A stretch of 48,302 nt of DNA. Source: a virus. Within the stretch, counting starts at the first letter, position 1. The number at the start of each line of letters is the position of its first letter. The translations under genes and the position numbers were made by a program. The stretch lies in the IMG/VR virus record IMGVR_UViG_3300042905_004817, positions 1 to 48,302 of that record. One strand, written 5' to 3'. Shown one piece after another: positions 38,322-46,694 of the stretch. Under the pieces are notes generated by a model. It made no database searches. It worked only from the letters and a program-made list of their open reading frames with translations, and was not told the origin of the DNA.

Positions 38322-39632
38322 ATGGCAACCGATATCCAGACCCAATTCGTCCGCGAAGCGCCAGAAATTGAGGCGCAGAAACTTGCGCTGATGCAGGCGG
38401 CAAAGGCGCAAGTCGATGCCATCACCACAGCAACGCAACAAGGTCGGTTTCTCACCCCCAGCTACCAGATTGCTGGTTTCTCCCCGGACCAAGTCCGGGC
38501 GATGGAAGCGGCCCGCATGGGCATTGGCGCGTACCAGCCCTACATGAGTGCGGCCACGCAAGGCGTGATGGGTGGCCAGGAGGTGGTAGGCCGTGGCGTT
38601 GAGGCGCTGTTGGGTGCAGACACCCGTCGCCAGTTCCTGGCAGCGCAAAATGCTCTGAATCAGGCGGTTTCCCCTATCCAATCGATGGGCGAAGCAGCGC
38701 AAATGGTCCGGGGCGCGCAACTTGGCGCAGCACCCTTGGCCACCGCAGCAGGGGACATCTCCACTCAGTCCTTTGTGGCCCCGGGCACCGCAGGCTCGTA
38801 CATGTCCCCGTACATGCAGAATGTGCTGGACATCGAGAAGCGCGAAGCGCAGCGGCAGTCGGATATTGCCCGTCAGCAAGAGGCGGCGCAGTTCGCACGT
38901 GCAGGGGCCTTTGGCGGCAGCCGTCAGGCGATTGTGGAAGCTGAGCGCAACCGCAATCTGGCCACGCAGATGGGCGACATCCAGACTCGTGGTCTGCAGT
39001 CAGCCTTCCAACAGGCTCAGCAGCAGTTCAATCAAGAGCAAGCCGCTCGTCTGCAGGCCTCCCAGGCCAACCAACAAGTACAGCAGCAAGCCGCTCTGGC
39101 CAATCAGCAAATGATGGGTCAGTATGGTCTGCAGGGCGCCCAGCTTGGGCTACAGCGAGCACAGCAACTGGGCAACATTTATGGCCAGCAATCTCAACTG
39201 GGTCAGGGCTTGGCGCAGGGTATCGGCAGTCTGGCGGGCCAGCAGTTCGGCATTGGCCAACAGTTGGCACAGGGCCTGGGCGCTTTGGGTGGCCAGCAGG
39301 CCGCCCTTGGCAGCCAACTTGCTGCACTGGGAGCTCAACAGCAGGGCCTGGGTCAGCAGGACGTGAACTTCCTGTACAACATTGGTGCCCAGCAACAGCG
39401 TCAGCAGCAGGCCGTTTTGGATGCACAGCGCCAGAACCAACTGCAGCAGAGCATGCAGCCGATGCAGATGTTTGGCTTCCTGTCGGACATCTACAAAGGC
39501 GCGCCGACCACGCAGATGGCGATGACGCAGCAGACGCAGGCACAAGCCAGCCCGTTCCAACAGATCGCTGGTCTGGGTATCGCAGGGGTGAGCGCCGCAG
39601 CGGCCGCTTCCAAAATTCCCGGGATCCTCTAA
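38322..39632 (+). CDS. internal virion protein, glutamine-rich, 436 aa
   Basis: The sequence holds long Gln/Ala helices (QQQFNQEQAARLQASQANQQVQQQAAL, then short repeats like GQQFGIGQQLAQGLGALGG) and ends in 'QPMQMFGFLSDIYKGAP...IAGLGIAGVSAAAAASKIPG', which occurs in internal proteins of aquatic phages. Such proteins are packed in the capsid and ejected with DNA. Gene spacing to both neighbours is tight. Confidence 0.65.
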   Translation: MATDIQTQFVREAPEIEAQKLALMQAAKAQVDAITTATQQGRFLTPSYQIAGFSPDQVRAMEAARMGIGAYQPYMSAATQGVMGGQEVVGRGVEALLGADTRRQFLAAQNALNQAVSPIQSMGEAAQMVRGAQLGAAPLATAAGDISTQSFVAPGTAGSYMSPYMQNVLDIEKREAQRQSDIARQQEAAQFARAGAFGGSRQAIVEAERNRNLATQMGDIQTRGLQSAFQQAQQQFNQEQAARLQASQANQQVQQQAALANQQMMGQYGLQGAQLGLQRAQQLGNIYGQQSQLGQGLAQGIGSLAGQQFGIGQQLAQGLGALGGQQAALGSQLAALGAQQQGLGQQDVNFLYNIGAQQQRQQQAVLDAQRQNQLQQSMQPMQMFGFLSDIYKGAPTTQMAMTQQTQAQASPFQQIAGLGIAGVSAAAAASKIPGIL

Positions 39633-39641
39633 GGAATCGTG

Positions 39642-42014
39642 ATGAAAGAAGAAATTCTCAAGCGGGCCATGTTCTCGATGCCGTTGTCGAAGGCGGCTCG
39701 CAACAGCGGCATCATGGAAGGCTTCGAGGACGAGGAAATCGAGGATCTGGAAAACCAGAACTACGAAGACATGCCTCCGATGGCGCGTAGTCCCCAGAAC
39801 CCTGAGATTCTGATGAACACCCTGCGCGGTGATATGCGCTCGGTGGACGCCCGTTACATGGAACTGGCTCAGATGGTTGGCGAGGAAGCGGCGTATGAGA
39901 CGCCGCCTGAGGTGCTTGCGATGCTGCAGCCTCAGCTTGCCCAACAGCAGCAAGGCGGGATCGGTGCGCTGCCGCAAGCAGCGAACATGATGCCCCCCGG
40001 CATGATGCCCCCAGAAATGGCGCCGCAAGGCATGCCGCCGGAGGGCGGCATCGCCCCTTTTTCCCAGGGCGGGGCTGAACAGGCTCCGCCGACGCCTGAT
40101 GGCCTGCCTCCGATGCGGGCAGCGGTTGGTGCGTTCGTCACTCCACTGACGCGGGCCGCTCAGTACTTGGGCGATAAGGCGAGCTCCTTGGGCAGCATGG
40201 GAACGGCCGCGAATGCGGCCGCGGGGCGTTTCTTGTCCCAAGGTTTTCCGCAGACCTTCCGGCCTGTGTTTGAAAACGTCCGTGGCCCAGGCGGTCGGTT
40301 TACAGCCGAGCAAACCATCTCCTACCCCACGCTGACTCAACACATGGCCAACTTGGCCGGTCCGCGGGCCACGGAGCTCGCGGGGCGTTTCATGCCTGGA
40401 GCAAGTACGGCTGTTGGCGGTATTGGTGGTCTTGGCGTGGCAGGTCTGATGCGTGATGGCGCTCCTCAGGCGGATTTGGAGCGTGCTCAGCTTTTGAAAG
40501 CCTACGAGCAGATGTACTACCAGGACAAGGATCGCAGCATTCCGATGCCCTTCTTGTCTGATCGCACCAACGAGCAATTGATCCAGGACCTGCAGGGAAT
40601 GGAGCGGGTGCAATCATCACAGGCCGCTAGAACCGGGTTGGGTGGACCGCGGCCCGGGGCTCCCGGCCCTGCTGCTGTTGCCCCAGAAGCCTCTCGCGAT
40701 GAAATGGGCGATTTCATTAAGCAGGTTCTAGCTCGAGATGCGGCCAAAGAAGAGGCCGCATTGCCGCAAGCGTTTGGTGAAGCCGCTGCACGTCCCAAGC
40801 CTTTGACCCGTGCGGAGCGGACCAAGAAAGAGTACGAGGAGCTTGCACCGCTGTACAAGGAAATCCTTGGCGAGGACAAGGAATCGGCCAAGGTCAATGC
40901 GCTGTTGCTGTTGGCAGATGCAGGATTGAAGTTTGCCGGGAGCCGTCAGCGTTCTGTTGGCATGGCGCTAGCCGAGGCTGCTTCTGGTTTGCCCCGAGGC
41001 TTCGCTGCCATCGCTGCCCAGGCCAAGGAGCAGGAGGGCAAGATCAAGGCCGCTGCCCTCAGTCAGGCAATCAACACGATCTCGGAGCAGGACAAGTACG
41101 CACAGGCCGAACTGCTTGAGCAGATCAAGGGCCGCAACCGTATCCAAGCGGAGCTGGTCAAGAAACTTGGTGAAAGTAACGTCGTCACCGAAAACGTGGG
41201 GCTTGGTGTTCGTATTCAGAAAACGAAGGATGGGAGCTACATTGGTGCAAAGTACGATCCCGACGATCCCGCATTCAAGGCCGCTCTTGGTACGAACGAA
41301 GCCCCTAATCGATTTACATTGAAAGACACAGACAATCCGTTTGTTGTCAATCGCGGACCTTCGCCTACTCCCCTAGCGTCAACGCCGGAAGAGTTTAAGA
41401 AGATTAGCGCAAGCCTTCTTAGCATCAACAATTCCTTGCAGGCCTTAGAAGAGGCAGAGTCCATCGTACAGAACCTGTACGGTCCCGGGGCGTTCTTCGT
41501 TGACAAGTACAACAAATTTATTGTTCCCATGACCGGTGGGCTAGCTCCTCCTAGCGTTGATCTGGAAAAAGCCTCTACGGCAATGGGCCGAGTTGTTAGT
41601 GGGCTTAGCAAAGGAATTGCGGCGGCAAATAACGACGGCCGAGTGTCAGTGCAGGAGGAAAAGTGGGCCCGCGACATTTATGAGGGGCTCATCAACCCGG
41701 TGGGCTTCCTTAGCAACCCGGAGATTGCGGCTGCAGGCATTCAAAGCCAGAAGACACAGTTGTTGAATGCCCGCATGGCACTTCTCAATCAGGCAGGTCT
41801 TGTCAGAGATGAGTATGTAATGCGTACTCCCAACCTGGGGACGCCGAGCGACCCGTTTGTCTACCCAACTGACCCCGATCAGCAGAAGATCATGGACACG
41901 TGGCTGCGGAACACAATTGGTAAAGTGCGTTCGCCAGATGCAGGCGTCTACATCCGCATGCCCAATGGAAATGTGATCAAGGCATCCCCCGCGGACATCC
42001 TTCAAGGCCGTTAA
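39642..42014 (+). CDS. large internal virion protein, 790 aa
   Basis: ATG 39642 is preferred (AAGGA six bases upstream); an in-frame GTG lies directly before it. The N-terminus is acidic and helical, followed by a Met/Pro/Gln-rich linker (MMPPGMMPPEMAPQGMPPEGG) and a helical body with 'RAERTKKEYEELAPLYKEILG' and 'ALLLLADAGLKFAGSRQRSVGMALAEAASGLPRGFA'. Two linkers, GPRA and GPRP, are encoded by the dispersed element. Ejection-protein role inferred from size, order and composition. Confidence 0.6.
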   Translation: MKEEILKRAMFSMPLSKAARNSGIMEGFEDEEIEDLENQNYEDMPPMARSPQNPEILMNTLRGDMRSVDARYMELAQMVGEEAAYETPPEVLAMLQPQLAQQQQGGIGALPQAANMMPPGMMPPEMAPQGMPPEGGIAPFSQGGAEQAPPTPDGLPPMRAAVGAFVTPLTRAAQYLGDKASSLGSMGTAANAAAGRFLSQGFPQTFRPVFENVRGPGGRFTAEQTISYPTLTQHMANLAGPRATELAGRFMPGASTAVGGIGGLGVAGLMRDGAPQADLERAQLLKAYEQMYYQDKDRSIPMPFLSDRTNEQLIQDLQGMERVQSSQAARTGLGGPRPGAPGPAAVAPEASRDEMGDFIKQVLARDAAKEEAALPQAFGEAAARPKPLTRAERTKKEYEELAPLYKEILGEDKESAKVNALLLLADAGLKFAGSRQRSVGMALAEAASGLPRGFAAIAAQAKEQEGKIKAAALSQAINTISEQDKYAQAELLEQIKGRNRIQAELVKKLGESNVVTENVGLGVRIQKTKDGSYIGAKYDPDDPAFKAALGTNEAPNRFTLKDTDNPFVVNRGPSPTPLASTPEEFKKISASLLSINNSLQALEEAESIVQNLYGPGAFFVDKYNKFIVPMTGGLAPPSVDLEKASTAMGRVVSGLSKGIAAANNDGRVSVQEEKWARDIYEGLINPVGFLSNPEIAAAGIQSQKTQLLNARMALLNQAGLVRDEYVMRTPNLGTPSDPFVYPTDPDQQKIMDTWLRNTIGKVRSPDAGVYIRMPNGNVIKASPADILQGR
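40359..40370. repeat. CCGCGG-centred element, intragenic
   Basis: GGTCCGCGGGCC is read as Gly-Pro-Arg-Ala in the 790-residue virion protein. Confidence 0.5.
40644..40655. repeat. CCGCGG-centred element, intragenic
   Basis: GGACCGCGGCCC is read as Gly-Pro-Arg-Pro in a proline-rich linker of the same protein. Confidence 0.5.
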
Positions 42015-42017
42015 ATC

Positions 42018-45000
42018 ATGATCATCAAAGACGCATCCGGGGCCTACTACGACCTTGCGACGGGTGAAAAAGTTGGTGGGGCAGAGCCGCAGCCTGTTTC
42101 CAGCCCCTCACAGGCTCGGCAAGCCACGCCCCGGTCGCAGGAGGTTGAGACGACGGGGGCCCAGCGCGTCACTGATCTGGTCAAGAACTTTTCTTGGGGG
42201 TTCAACGCGGGCCTGTTTGCGCTTCCCGATGCTGCCCAACGCGCAATTGGTAAGGGTCTTGGCCTGAGTGATGACGAGACTTTTCAGTTCACCAAGTTCT
42301 TTAATCGTGGAGAACAGGCCCCAAAAAACATTGGAGAGCGATTTGCTCGAGCCACTGGCGAGGGTGCGTCTGCGGGACTGCCAATCACAGGAGTTCTTGC
42401 GGCCTTTGCTCTGAAAGCACCGGCGGTGAAAGCGGCCGAACCCGGCGCAGGCGTTTTGAAAGGGATTGCAAATGACGCTATTTCATTCATTCAAAAATAC
42501 CCTAAGGCAGCTTTGGCAACGGACGTTGCATTTGGTGCAGCGTATGAAGGATTCCGTCAAGCGGTCGAAGAAACAGTAGACCCTAATGATCCCTACAAGC
42601 AGATCTATAAGGACCTGCTGCCCATGGGGGCCTTCCTTGGCTTGCCCGCGGCCATCTCATATCTGCCCAGCGTCCAAGCTGCTCGATTTGCGAAGAACAA
42701 AATGCAGGCGGCTTCTGCGAACCTGGGGGAGATCGAAAGCGGTATCCTCAAGGACCTGCCCGGCATCTATCAGATGCCGGTGGTTCGCGTTGTGCCAAAG
42801 CTGTTGATGAAGAATGCCGAGCGCAAGCTGGCGCAGGTGTTCGGGCCCATCAACGAAAGCAAGGAGGCGCAAGAGGCACTGCGTCTTCTGGACAACGCGC
42901 TGGCCGATCCGCGGATCGCGGAAGCCGGGTTCATGTTTGACGCTGCCGAGCGCACTCTCTATGCGCCGTTGCTGGAGCGCAAGGCAGAGTTGCTCAAGCA
43001 ACTGGGGCCCAAGGAAATCGGTGTCGTCAAGAACCGTATCTCTGAGAACCAGCGCAAGCTCGACGAGCTGTTCAACACCTTTGCACCGGACACCCGAAAG
43101 CAGGTCGCAGACGCTTTCACAGCCGCTCAACAAGACCGCCAGAGCTTCTTCGAGGCACTTGCAAAGCAGAAGAAGGATTTGACTGAAGCAGAAGTCATGG
43201 CTGTCTCTGAGCGCCTGGGTCCGCAGAACCTGGACATGCTCAACGATGAGCTGCGTGGCGTGCTCATGGCCAACATGGAGATGGGCAACAAAGAACGGCA
43301 AATGATTTTGGACAGCCTGGGCTTGCGTGTTGGTACGAGTCCCGAGGGGCTGCCGATGCCTACGCGGGAAGGCGGTAAGTCTTTGTTTCCCGCCAAGAAC
43401 ATCGAGGCCCAAGCGCAGCAGATCATCGAGAAGTACAAGATCGAGCGCCCGTCTCTGCGTGCAGGGTTACCTGAGCCGGTGCGGCTGCTCGACAACTTCG
43501 TTCGCACTCAGCAGATTGCTCGTGATAGGGCTGCAGCCGAAAACCTGGACATCCTAATCAAGAAGGCCATCGACGACGAGTTGGCCGGGGGCCGCGAGCT
43601 GCCGCCCGAGTTGTACGACCTGACGCTGAAGAATGCCAAAGCCCTGTTCACCAAGAAGGGCACGTCCAAGAAGGTCGCCGACCAGCTTGCTCGCGAACTG
43701 AATCTGCAGCGCCAAGCTGGTATCGATGTGGCCACCATGAAGGAAGGTCAGGTGGCCGTGGCCACCGGTCTGCCGGGCAAGCCGGTCTATATCAACCCGA
43801 AGCAAATTCAAGAAGATGCTGCGCGCTTGGCTGAAGAGGCCACGGGCGTTGACTTGAACCTGCCCGAGGCTCTGGACTACATCCAAGCAGCCATCCGTTT
43901 CCGCAACGATTCTCTGGCTCGCTACAACGCGGCCATGAGCCGTGGCCGTGCACGGGTGACGGATGCACAGCGATTCCTTGACACCGGCGACGCGGTCTAC
44001 AACGACATCGAGAAGCTGGTGCTGGGCAGCGTAGTAGATCGAGAGCAGGCTAACGCACTCAAGAGCGCGCTGGATTCTTATCGCAAGCAGTTCGAAAAGA
44101 ACCTGCCCCTACTGACTACGCGCGAAACAACGAAGGGCGAATACCTGTTGCCCAACGAAGATTTGATGCGCCGGTCCTTTAGCAATGCAGGGAATCTCAG
44201 GCAGCTCCAAACTTCCCTGCAGGGCACTGCAGAAGGCGAAAGCCTGCTTCAACGCGGCGCCATGGATTGGCTGCGCAGCAAGAACGTGGTGGACAAGGAC
44301 GGCCTTGTTGATCCCCGCAAGATGCGTCAGGTGTTGGGCCAGAATCAAAACATCGTGGATGCGTTGCCTGCCAACATTCAGCAGCGTTTCCAGGATGAGC
44401 TGCAGATGGCCGACGATTTCATCGCTCGTCTAGGTCAGTTGGATCAGCGTAAGACCCAGGCCACGAACAACGAACTTGATCAGATCCTTACCAAGGCAGC
44501 GCGCCCTGATGCGGACCCTCGCGCTTCGCTTGAACAGGCCCTGAAGGATCCCGCCAAGATGCGGGTGCTGGTGGACCAGTTCGGCAAGGACCCGGAGAAC
44601 CTTGCCGCTTTGCGGCGAGCTGTTTATGACGTGGCTACTGAGGGCACCCAGGGCGGAGGGGCGCTCAAGATCTTCATTGACAGGAATGAAAAGTCTCTGC
44701 AGGTCCTGTTCAAGGACACCAAACATCTTGAGAACCTCAAGACCCTGGCTGACCTGCAGCGCCGGGTCAACGCTTTTGCAGACATCACTGGGCAGATCCC
44801 GGCGTTCGAGTCCTTGGACGACACGCTGCGGCGCATGTTTGGCTCGGGCATCCAGTGGCTGACCACCACCGCCCGCGAGGCGGCTGTGGGTCGTATCAAC
44901 CCCACCACCGGTGCACTGGCCATGATGGTGCGACTGGCTGGCAGTCTTGAGAACAGCTTGTACCAGCGCATTTTCACAAAAGCCCTGGAAGACCCGAAGT

Positions 45001-45392
45001 TTGCCAGCAGCGTTGTCAAGGTCGGTACGCCCCAAGAAGCGGCCACGGCCGCAGCCCAGCTTAGCAAGATTGGCATCAGCCCCACCGCATATCTGCCCCA
45101 ACGGGTAGTGCCATTGAAGGCGGAGGCTGCAGATGTGGCCAAGGAAGCAGGCCGTGAACCGCGGCCCGCGCCTGCCCCCGCCCCTGTACCTCCTGCATTC
45201 CTTAATCGCCCGCTGCCCCCGGCTGCGCCGTCTAGGGGAACCGGTGGCCAGTTGCCGGGTAGGTTGCCTGCGGTAACCCCGCAACCAACGGGGCCGACTG
45301 CTGCTCAAATGTATATGAGCCTGTTCCCAAATGACCCGCTCAGTGCGATGCTTCAGGCAAGGCAATCTCAATCACCTACCCCAGGACGATAA
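42018..45392 (+). CDS. large internal virion (ejection) protein, 1124 aa
   Basis: The start is a strand (MIIKDASGAYYDLATGEKVGG), then hydrophobic helical segments (residues about 115-220, with SAGLPITGVLAAFALKA and LLPMGAFLGLPAAISYLP) that could insert in membranes, and a very long helical body rich in Gln, Leu, Ala and Glu. The C-terminus is proline-rich. This organisation matches the largest ejected proteins of podoviruses, which build a channel across the cell envelope. No enzymatic motif is visible. Confidence 0.6.
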   Translation: MIIKDASGAYYDLATGEKVGGAEPQPVSSPSQARQATPRSQEVETTGAQRVTDLVKNFSWGFNAGLFALPDAAQRAIGKGLGLSDDETFQFTKFFNRGEQAPKNIGERFARATGEGASAGLPITGVLAAFALKAPAVKAAEPGAGVLKGIANDAISFIQKYPKAALATDVAFGAAYEGFRQAVEETVDPNDPYKQIYKDLLPMGAFLGLPAAISYLPSVQAARFAKNKMQAASANLGEIESGILKDLPGIYQMPVVRVVPKLLMKNAERKLAQVFGPINESKEAQEALRLLDNALADPRIAEAGFMFDAAERTLYAPLLERKAELLKQLGPKEIGVVKNRISENQRKLDELFNTFAPDTRKQVADAFTAAQQDRQSFFEALAKQKKDLTEAEVMAVSERLGPQNLDMLNDELRGVLMANMEMGNKERQMILDSLGLRVGTSPEGLPMPTREGGKSLFPAKNIEAQAQQIIEKYKIERPSLRAGLPEPVRLLDNFVRTQQIARDRAAAENLDILIKKAIDDELAGGRELPPELYDLTLKNAKALFTKKGTSKKVADQLARELNLQRQAGIDVATMKEGQVAVATGLPGKPVYINPKQIQEDAARLAEEATGVDLNLPEALDYIQAAIRFRNDSLARYNAAMSRGRARVTDAQRFLDTGDAVYNDIEKLVLGSVVDREQANALKSALDSYRKQFEKNLPLLTTRETTKGEYLLPNEDLMRRSFSNAGNLRQLQTSLQGTAEGESLLQRGAMDWLRSKNVVDKDGLVDPRKMRQVLGQNQNIVDALPANIQQRFQDELQMADDFIARLGQLDQRKTQATNNELDQILTKAARPDADPRASLEQALKDPAKMRVLVDQFGKDPENLAALRRAVYDVATEGTQGGGALKIFIDRNEKSLQVLFKDTKHLENLKTLADLQRRVNAFADITGQIPAFESLDDTLRRMFGSGIQWLTTTAREAAVGRINPTTGALAMMVRLAGSLENSLYQRIFTKALEDPKFASSVVKVGTPQEAATAAAQLSKIGISPTAYLPQRVVPLKAEAADVAKEAGREPRPAPAPAPVPPAFLNRPLPPAAPSRGTGGQLPGRLPAVTPQPTGPTAAQMYMSLFPNDPLSAMLQARQSQSPTPGR

Positions 45393-45395
45393 ACC

Positions 45396-45761
45396 ATGGC
45401 TATCGGACAACTTCTGGCCATCATGTTCCTGAGCCGGGACATGGCCCACCGTGCGCATTGGAAAACCAAGAGCTATTCGCAGCACGTGGCGCTGGGCTCG
45501 TTCTACGACGAGATCGTGGACAACGCGGATGCCATCGCTGAGGCTTACCAGGGCCGTTACTACGTCATTAATGACATCCCCATCTTGACGGATGACGGAG
45601 AAAAGACCGAGATTGCGGACGTGCTCGAGTCCCATATGGAGGACATCGAGAAGCTGCGCTACATGGCCTGCGACAAGGAAGATTCCCCGTTGCAGAACCT
45701 GATCGACACAGCCATCGAAACGTACCTATCCACCCTGTACAAACTGAGGAACCTCAAATGA
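45396..45761 (+). CDS. Dps/ferritin-like phage protein (DUF5856-like), 121 aa
   Basis: The N-terminal helices 'FLSRDMAHRAHWKTKSYSQHVALGSFYDEIVDNADAIAEAYQG' resemble the Dps 'HWN...H...D...E' motif. His21, His30, Asp45 and Glu49 keep the Dps order, and the spacing His-to-Asp of 15 and Asp-to-Glu of 4 equals that of E. coli Dps, whereas the first gap is three residues shorter. Dps proteins store iron and protect DNA. I remember a phage family called DUF5856 with this look. The ferroxidase role is inferred. Confidence 0.6.
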   Translation: MAIGQLLAIMFLSRDMAHRAHWKTKSYSQHVALGSFYDEIVDNADAIAEAYQGRYYVINDIPILTDDGEKTEIADVLESHMEDIEKLRYMACDKEDSPLQNLIDTAIETYLSTLYKLRNLK

Positions 45762-45916
45762 AGAAGGAAGTCTGGGACAAGCCCCGCCCCAAGGGCCTGG
45801 GTGCGCCGAAGAAGCTGACGCCTGCCAAGAAGGCGGCGGCCAAAAAGATGGCCAAGGCCGCTGGGCGGCCTTATCCCAACCTTGTTGACAACATGCGAGC
45901 TGCGAAAAAGGGTTGA
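45758..45916 (+). CDS. small lysine-rich protein, 52 aa
   Basis: ATG 45758 overlaps the previous stop (ATGA), with GAGGA seven bases upstream. The product (MKKEVWDKPRPKGLGAPKKLTPAKKAAAKKMAKAAGRPYPNLVDNM...) is very basic, and the ending AAGRPYPNLVDNMRAAKKG is one I remember from many aquatic phages. It is coupled to the Dps-like gene and may bind DNA in the virion. Its stop overlaps the -35 box of the small-RNA promoter. Confidence 0.7.
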   Translation: MKKEVWDKPRPKGLGAPKKLTPAKKAAAKKMAKAAGRPYPNLVDNMRAAKKG

Positions 45917-45940
45917 CGGCCCGCGGCGCGGGCGTATCAT
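45913..45940 (+). promoter_or_regulatory. strong sigma70-type promoter in a short intergenic gap
   Basis: TTGACG (45913-45918), a 16-base spacer and TATCAT (45935-45940) match the consensus at 5/6 each. It is followed by no rightward gene, only by a terminator about 60 bases later. Confidence 0.6.
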
Positions 45941-45946
45941 GGAACC

Positions 45947-46030
45947 GCGGGGTAGCTCGCAGTAGTTGTGTCTATGTTTCTCCTGTAGACGATGAGTCTT
46001 TAAGCCCCGGTACCCCCGGGGCTTCTTTTT
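45947..46030 (+). ncRNA. candidate small RNA antisense to the nuclease gene end
   Basis: The promoter at 45913-45940 and the terminator at 46002-46030 define a transcript of about 80-85 bases without a visible gene. Its 3' half (45972-46030) is complementary to the last 59 bases of the leftward nuclease gene. An internal stem GTCTA/TAGAC (about 45970-45989) is possible. Antisense control of the nuclease message is an inference. Confidence 0.5.
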
Positions 46031-46694
46031 GGGCGACGTACTGATCAACGCGCCGCATCCACTGATTTATGTAGCCGTCGAACTCGCGGCCACATGTTAG
46101 GAACTCCTTGGTTTCCCCGTCCTGGGCCACCATCAGGATGATGCCCTGGCGGATATTGGTGCCGTGGACCACGTTGTGCGCCGCAGCATAGGCGGCCAAC
46201 TGAATGAAGTAGTCCTCAATCCAGCCCCGCTGCTTCATCTTGTTGGTCTGCTTGAAGTCGATGATTGACTCTGCGCCACGGTAGACGCCGATGCAGTCAG
46301 AGGTTCCAGCGTACTTCCCGGGGTAGTGCAGCGGGATCTCTGTGCCCCAGACTTCCTGGACGTTCGGGAAGAACGTCTCGATGAGCTTGTAACCCATCCA
46401 GTAGCCCTTGACGGCCAGCCACGTGCGGGGCACTTCTAGCGGGCGATTGAGCAGCAGGCGCTCCACCACGTTGTGCATGTGCGTGCCCACCGTAGCCGCT
46501 TCGTTGCGGATGCGATCAGCCTCTTCCTGCCCCACGCGCTCGGCCCAAGCCTTGAGCTCGGTCTTGTCCTTGGTCGCGGACAGGATGGTGGTGACACTGG
46601 GCAGCCGGTCAGGGCCGTAGGTGCGGCCGTTGGGGCTGTCGTTGCGATCCAGATGTTGGTACTGGAACTTCTTGCGGATAGGGATCAGTTGCAT
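45972..46694 (-). CDS. RecB/Cas4-like PD-(D/E)XK exonuclease, 240 aa
   Basis: ATG 46694 overlaps the helicase stop as TAATG; AAGGAG lies 11 bases upstream. A GTG at 46706 is less likely because it abuts the ribosome binding site. The motifs of RecB-family nucleases are in order: GTHMHNVVE (70-78, GxxxHxxxE), GTSD with Asp133, Asp146-Phe-Lys148 in IIDFKQ, and QLAAYAAA (165-172, QxxxY). It probably degrades or trims DNA ends for replication or recombination. It pairs with the SNF2 helicase upstream. Confidence 0.8.
   Translation of the reverse strand: MQLIPIRKKFQYQHLDRNDSPNGRTYGPDRLPSVTTILSATKDKTELKAWAERVGQEEADRIRNEAATVGTHMHNVVERLLLNRPLEVPRTWLAVKGYWMGYKLIETFFPNVQEVWGTEIPLHYPGKYAGTSDCIGVYRGAESIIDFKQTNKMKQRGWIEDYFIQLAAYAAAHNVVHGTNIRQGIILMVAQDGETKEFLTCGREFDGYINQWMRRVDQYVAQKEAPGVPGLKDSSSTGET
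46002..46030 (+). terminator. intrinsic terminator
   Basis: The arms AAGCCCCGG (46002-46010) and CCGGGGCTT (46016-46024) surround TACCC and are followed by CTTTTT. It works on the plus strand; the minus strand has no T-run after the stem. Confidence 0.85.

Noticed and set aside
45947-46020. tRNA-like stretch (GGGGTAGCTCGCAGTAG...)
   Set aside because: The D-arm-like bases are present, but there is no acceptor stem, no T-arm with TTC and no 7-base anticodon loop.
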